64,000 bases of DNA from Rostrohypoxylon terebratum (taxonomy: Eukaryota > Ascomycota > Sordariomycetes > Xylariales > Hypoxylaceae). The stretch lies in NCBI GenBank assembly GCA_022497145.1, contig MU385881.1, forward strand, positions 124,001 to 188,000, read 5' to 3'. Below the pieces are notes generated by a model that worked only from the letters and a program-made list of their open reading frames with translations, was not told the DNA's origin and did no database searches. The translations under genes and the position numbers were made by a program. Each line of letters begins with the position of its first letter. Within the stretch, counting starts at the first letter, position 1. Shown here in pieces: positions 61,321 to 64,000 of this stretch.

Positions 61321-62922
61321 TCATAATCTAGCGCGTCCTCGACCGACGCCGGATTTCCAGCTCCCCCTGGTGCTCTCAGGATACCCATCGCGATATTGAG
61401 CACCTAGGTTTTCTCCGTCGGACTTCTGGCTTTGAAATTTATCAATACGCTGGCGCCGCATACACCACAGAACCCTCTGGTAAGTTGTAACGTCTTCCGA
61501 CGATTTATACGTTTTTACCGCTACAAAGCGCAGGTCCGGGGGGAGTTCCGATTCCAACAGTGCTCTGGGAACTAGCATCCATGGCTCCATGGCACCTCAT
61601 GCGCGCTCGAGACCAACCTACAATCGCGGCAAGAAATCCAAAAATGCCTTCCACTTCTTTGGATCCGTCGGGAAACATATCTCGCCAGATATTCATGCCC
61701 TTTTACTTTTTCACTCAGCCTCGGGATAAGAAAACGAGACACCCCCGCACTTTCACTCAGCCATCAGCCCTCAGCCTCTCCCCCACCATCGTCACACAGT
61801 TCGGTCTTAATATCTGGCGCAAAATCGTGGTCCATACTAACTTGTATCCACTTCCGTCCCCCCACCTCCGGCACCCAGGACAGCAAACCTCCATTCCCGG
61901 TTAACTTCGGAACTGTTCACGTTGTCGCAGTGGCATCGCGCGGCGAACATCTCGGTCTTGGGCGACTCGTCCGGCTCCGCGACTTTGTCCCGGTTGTAGA
62001 AGACGACAAAGGTATCAAGGGGCGAACACAATAAGCGCAATCCGTGATATAGACGTAAGTATTTCGTTCTCTCCGTCGACATGTGTATGCCATGCAAATC
62101 GTCGCTGAAAGAGCGTATTACCTTGTGATATGCAGCGACGCAGTCATATATGATAACCGCTACCCGCTTAACGCCATATTACCCGCCCAACGTAGTCCGG
62201 CGGGAATATTGAAGAACGATGGGTATTGTATTGTGATATATGTAATCGCATTGTAGCTCTCTTATAGTCTCGTTACTCACCGGTGCTATTTCTTGAACCA
62301 TCCCCGTCTTGGGGAGTGGTTCGACGGATACCAGGAGAATGGAACCAACACATGCATGGGTGGGTGATGCGACGGGGACCGCATCGCGCACCCAACCTGC
62401 AGCTCGCTTGCGCTGCACGTTCTTGCTCTGACCTTCGAATCTCAAGGGACTACTGACCACGCAGAGCTAGACTTGCGTGTTCTGAGGAACGATCGGGCGG
62501 TTTCCCTTGTTTCATTTCGATCGAATGTGATGGGTTCGTGGGAATTTAGTATAGCGTCTATTGCAGTATCTTGCGCCTGATATAGAGAGGCATTAAACGA
62601 GAGTATCAAGTGTGCTACTGAGGCGACATCACGGCGCACGCGAATCATATGTAGGTACCTACAGTGCGTAGCCCTTACATGATCTAGGGGACAACCCGCT
62701 GTAGAGGTGATGGATTGGAGCGGCTGAGCGGCCGCATCGCAGAGGCGGGGTAGCCGTCGGATTTCTTGTTCTCCTCGTCGCGTGCGCCGTAATCGATGGA
62801 TGGCTCCGCGATTGCGATGAGATTGTGATGCGGCGTAGATCGGTAATCGTCACATGCATCCGATCTAATGTGCCGTGCAATTCAGGAAGTGACTGGAGGA
62901 TCGAGTTTACGGAAAACGTCAT
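61321..62922 (-). pseudogene. Possible decayed or multi-exon hypothetical gene
   Basis: Several minus-strand open stretches follow one another in order but in different frames, with protein-like composition. They include FSVNSILQSLPELHGTLDRM (near 62910), IDYGARDEENKKSDGYPAS in a neighbouring frame, VASVAHLILSFNASLYQAQ (near 62620), KNVQRKRAAGWVRDAV (near 62430), LYHGLRLLCSPLDTFVVFY (near 62040) and KTYKSSEDVTTYQRVLW (near 61490). Clean splice pairs explain only some of the frame changes, and stops fall between others. I do not recognise a family. It is either a degraded gene or a real one whose exons I cannot resolve. Confidence 0.25.
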
Positions 62923-63466
62923 CGACGCATGTCTCTCCTTCTAGGCGGTCATTTGTTATATAACACGACGTAGAAGTAGGCGTGTCCTTGAATGGCTTAT
63001 TACTTGACGATTCGTGGTTGGCGTACGAAGTTTGCAAACGGTTGTCTCCAATTCCGGGGATAGCAAAGATTGCGAAGCCATCCCAAACCGAGTCGCATGT
63101 GTACCTACATAACTGTAGTGTAGCACGGGGACCGGGGCGTCTGACAGCATCGCCGAGACTCTATAGACGGTACTTGCTGAATACTCAGTATACTCTAGTA
63201 TACAAGAAAGATAACAAATGCTTTGCTATTTCCTGCATAAACCTATCGTCTGTTTCATAGTTATTATGCTAGGTACCTAGTAGCTATCGAAGGGAATGTC
63301 AACTGAAAGAATTTCTCGGAAAAGAAAATATACATTTAAGCGTTCTAGCTATGCTAATACCGTAATCCGCAATACTCCATCGCGGAGTCTTGTGGATATG
63401 CTCCTATCCTATAATGCTTGCTTGTCTCAATTCCTCCGCAATTTACTCACACTTCAAGACGTCCTC
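62923..63466. other. Intergenic, no gene seen
   Basis: About 540 bases after the 3' end of the minus-strand hydrolase. No feature identified. Confidence 0.45.
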
Positions 63467-64000
63467 TTATGGTTTGCTGCACGTATGCTGAGCCTCACCT
63501 AGAGAGCTACTCGTCCATTGATATTGAAGGGGGTTGCGATATTCGAATCTCTGCTGAGACGTTATAAACTCGGCAAAATTGTTTCGTAGACCGCTGTAGG
63601 CTTTCATGACGTTTGTCTCTTCGGCTGTCACACCTTCCAGGAGGTCATCTTTCCAGTCTACAGTTTCTACTAGAGCATGACCGTCTGGTTGCGGAACCAT
63701 GATCTGGTTGTTAAGCGACTTCCAGGGCTTCTCGTCGCATGTGCAGGTCGTCCATTCTCCCTCGTCACTCGATGCAAACTTGGGTGCGGGAGGTACTATC
63801 CCTTTGTTCAAGTATGCCTGGACATGGCCGATCACGCAGAGCGAGACGCATGCTATGGTACAGTGACCCTCTGCAAATTGTTCGATGATGCCAGCTCCCG
63901 AGAACTTGCGCGTCATCTTTAGAGCAGATCGTAGAGGCGTAACGGGATCAAAATGGTTAGACATGAAGAGAACCGGGAAACTAGTGTCGATAGGTGCTTG
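63467..64000 (-). CDS. Secreted alpha/beta hydrolase, TAP-like C-terminal part (partial)
   Basis: C-terminal 178 codons of an alpha/beta-hydrolase of the tripeptidyl-aminopeptidase-like group; the frame runs off the right edge, so the nucleophile and N-terminus lie outside. Visible are the acid residue in SNHFDPVTPLRSA and the catalytic His in EGHCTIACVSLC, spaced as in the TAP C-terminal domain. Cys pairs in TIACVSLC and TTCTCDEK suggest disulfides, fitting secretion. After the domain there are about 70 residues with no recognised motif, ending HTCSKP. Fungal members are usually secreted proteases or esterases of unknown natural substrate. The ATG at 63964 is internal; the frame before it (TSFPVLF) continues the fold. 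Confidence 0.82.
   Translation of the reverse strand, partial: QAPIDTSFPVLFMSNHFDPVTPLRSALKMTRKFSGAGIIEQFAEGHCTIACVSLCVIGHVQAYLNKGIVPPAPKFASSDEGEWTTCTCDEKPWKSLNNQIMVPQPDGHALVETVDWKDDLLEGVTAEETNVMKAYSGLRNNFAEFITSQQRFEYRNPLQYQWTSSSLGEAQHTCSKP

Noticed and set aside
1..64000. CRISPR arrays, operons, bacterial promoters or ribosome-binding sites
   Set aside because: Introns and gene families show a fungal nuclear genome, and no regularly spaced repeats were seen.

Overview
The window is nuclear DNA of a filamentous ascomycete, most likely a sordariomycete. The evidence is short GT..AG introns with CTAAC-type branch sites, compact housekeeping genes separated by long gene-poor stretches rich in TACCTA words, and fungus-specific families: Dsc1/DscA ubiquitin ligase, Rds1-like ferritin-fold protein, NWD-type STAND proteins and an A-T-R NRPS-like reductase. 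Exon boundaries given here were worked out by hand from splice signals, frame and family motifs.

Layout. 1-3254: 3' part of an HDA2/HDA3-type histone deacetylase complex subunit. 4638-5599: cytochrome c oxidase subunit VI. 8899-10094: very-long-chain fatty acid elongase. 11392-13030: single-pass membrane protein with a possible lectin-like ectodomain. 16222-17337 and 17715-18294: a secreted Rds1-like protein and a small Cys-containing secretory protein. 18.3-25.5 kb and 26.7-34.1 kb: two gene-poor islands around one disordered-protein gene (25528-26691), with a solo LTR and two tRNA-derived repeats.

34.2-41.6 kb is the most unusual part. It holds an intron-containing tRNA-Ala(UGC), a large conserved fungal gene with an in-frame TGA and a frame break, a divergently transcribed small protein with a possible gasdermin-like pattern, and a NWD-WD40 STAND (NLR-like) gene. 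That last gene has lost its NACHT ATPase and carries a solo LTR flanked by a perfect 5-bp target duplication. Together they look like a decaying allorecognition or regulated-cell-death locus; this is inference.

41.9-49 kb returns to housekeeping genes: DscA, an HSBP1-like protein, the ER disulfide isomerase Erp38 and ribosomal protein S29. 49.6-55.9 kb carries an NRPS-like carboxylate reductase convergent with a DHA1-type MFS transporter, a possible minimal metabolite pair. 59158-60582 is mitochondrial EF-Tu, 61.3-62.9 kb may hold a decayed gene, and the right edge cuts a secreted alpha/beta hydrolase.
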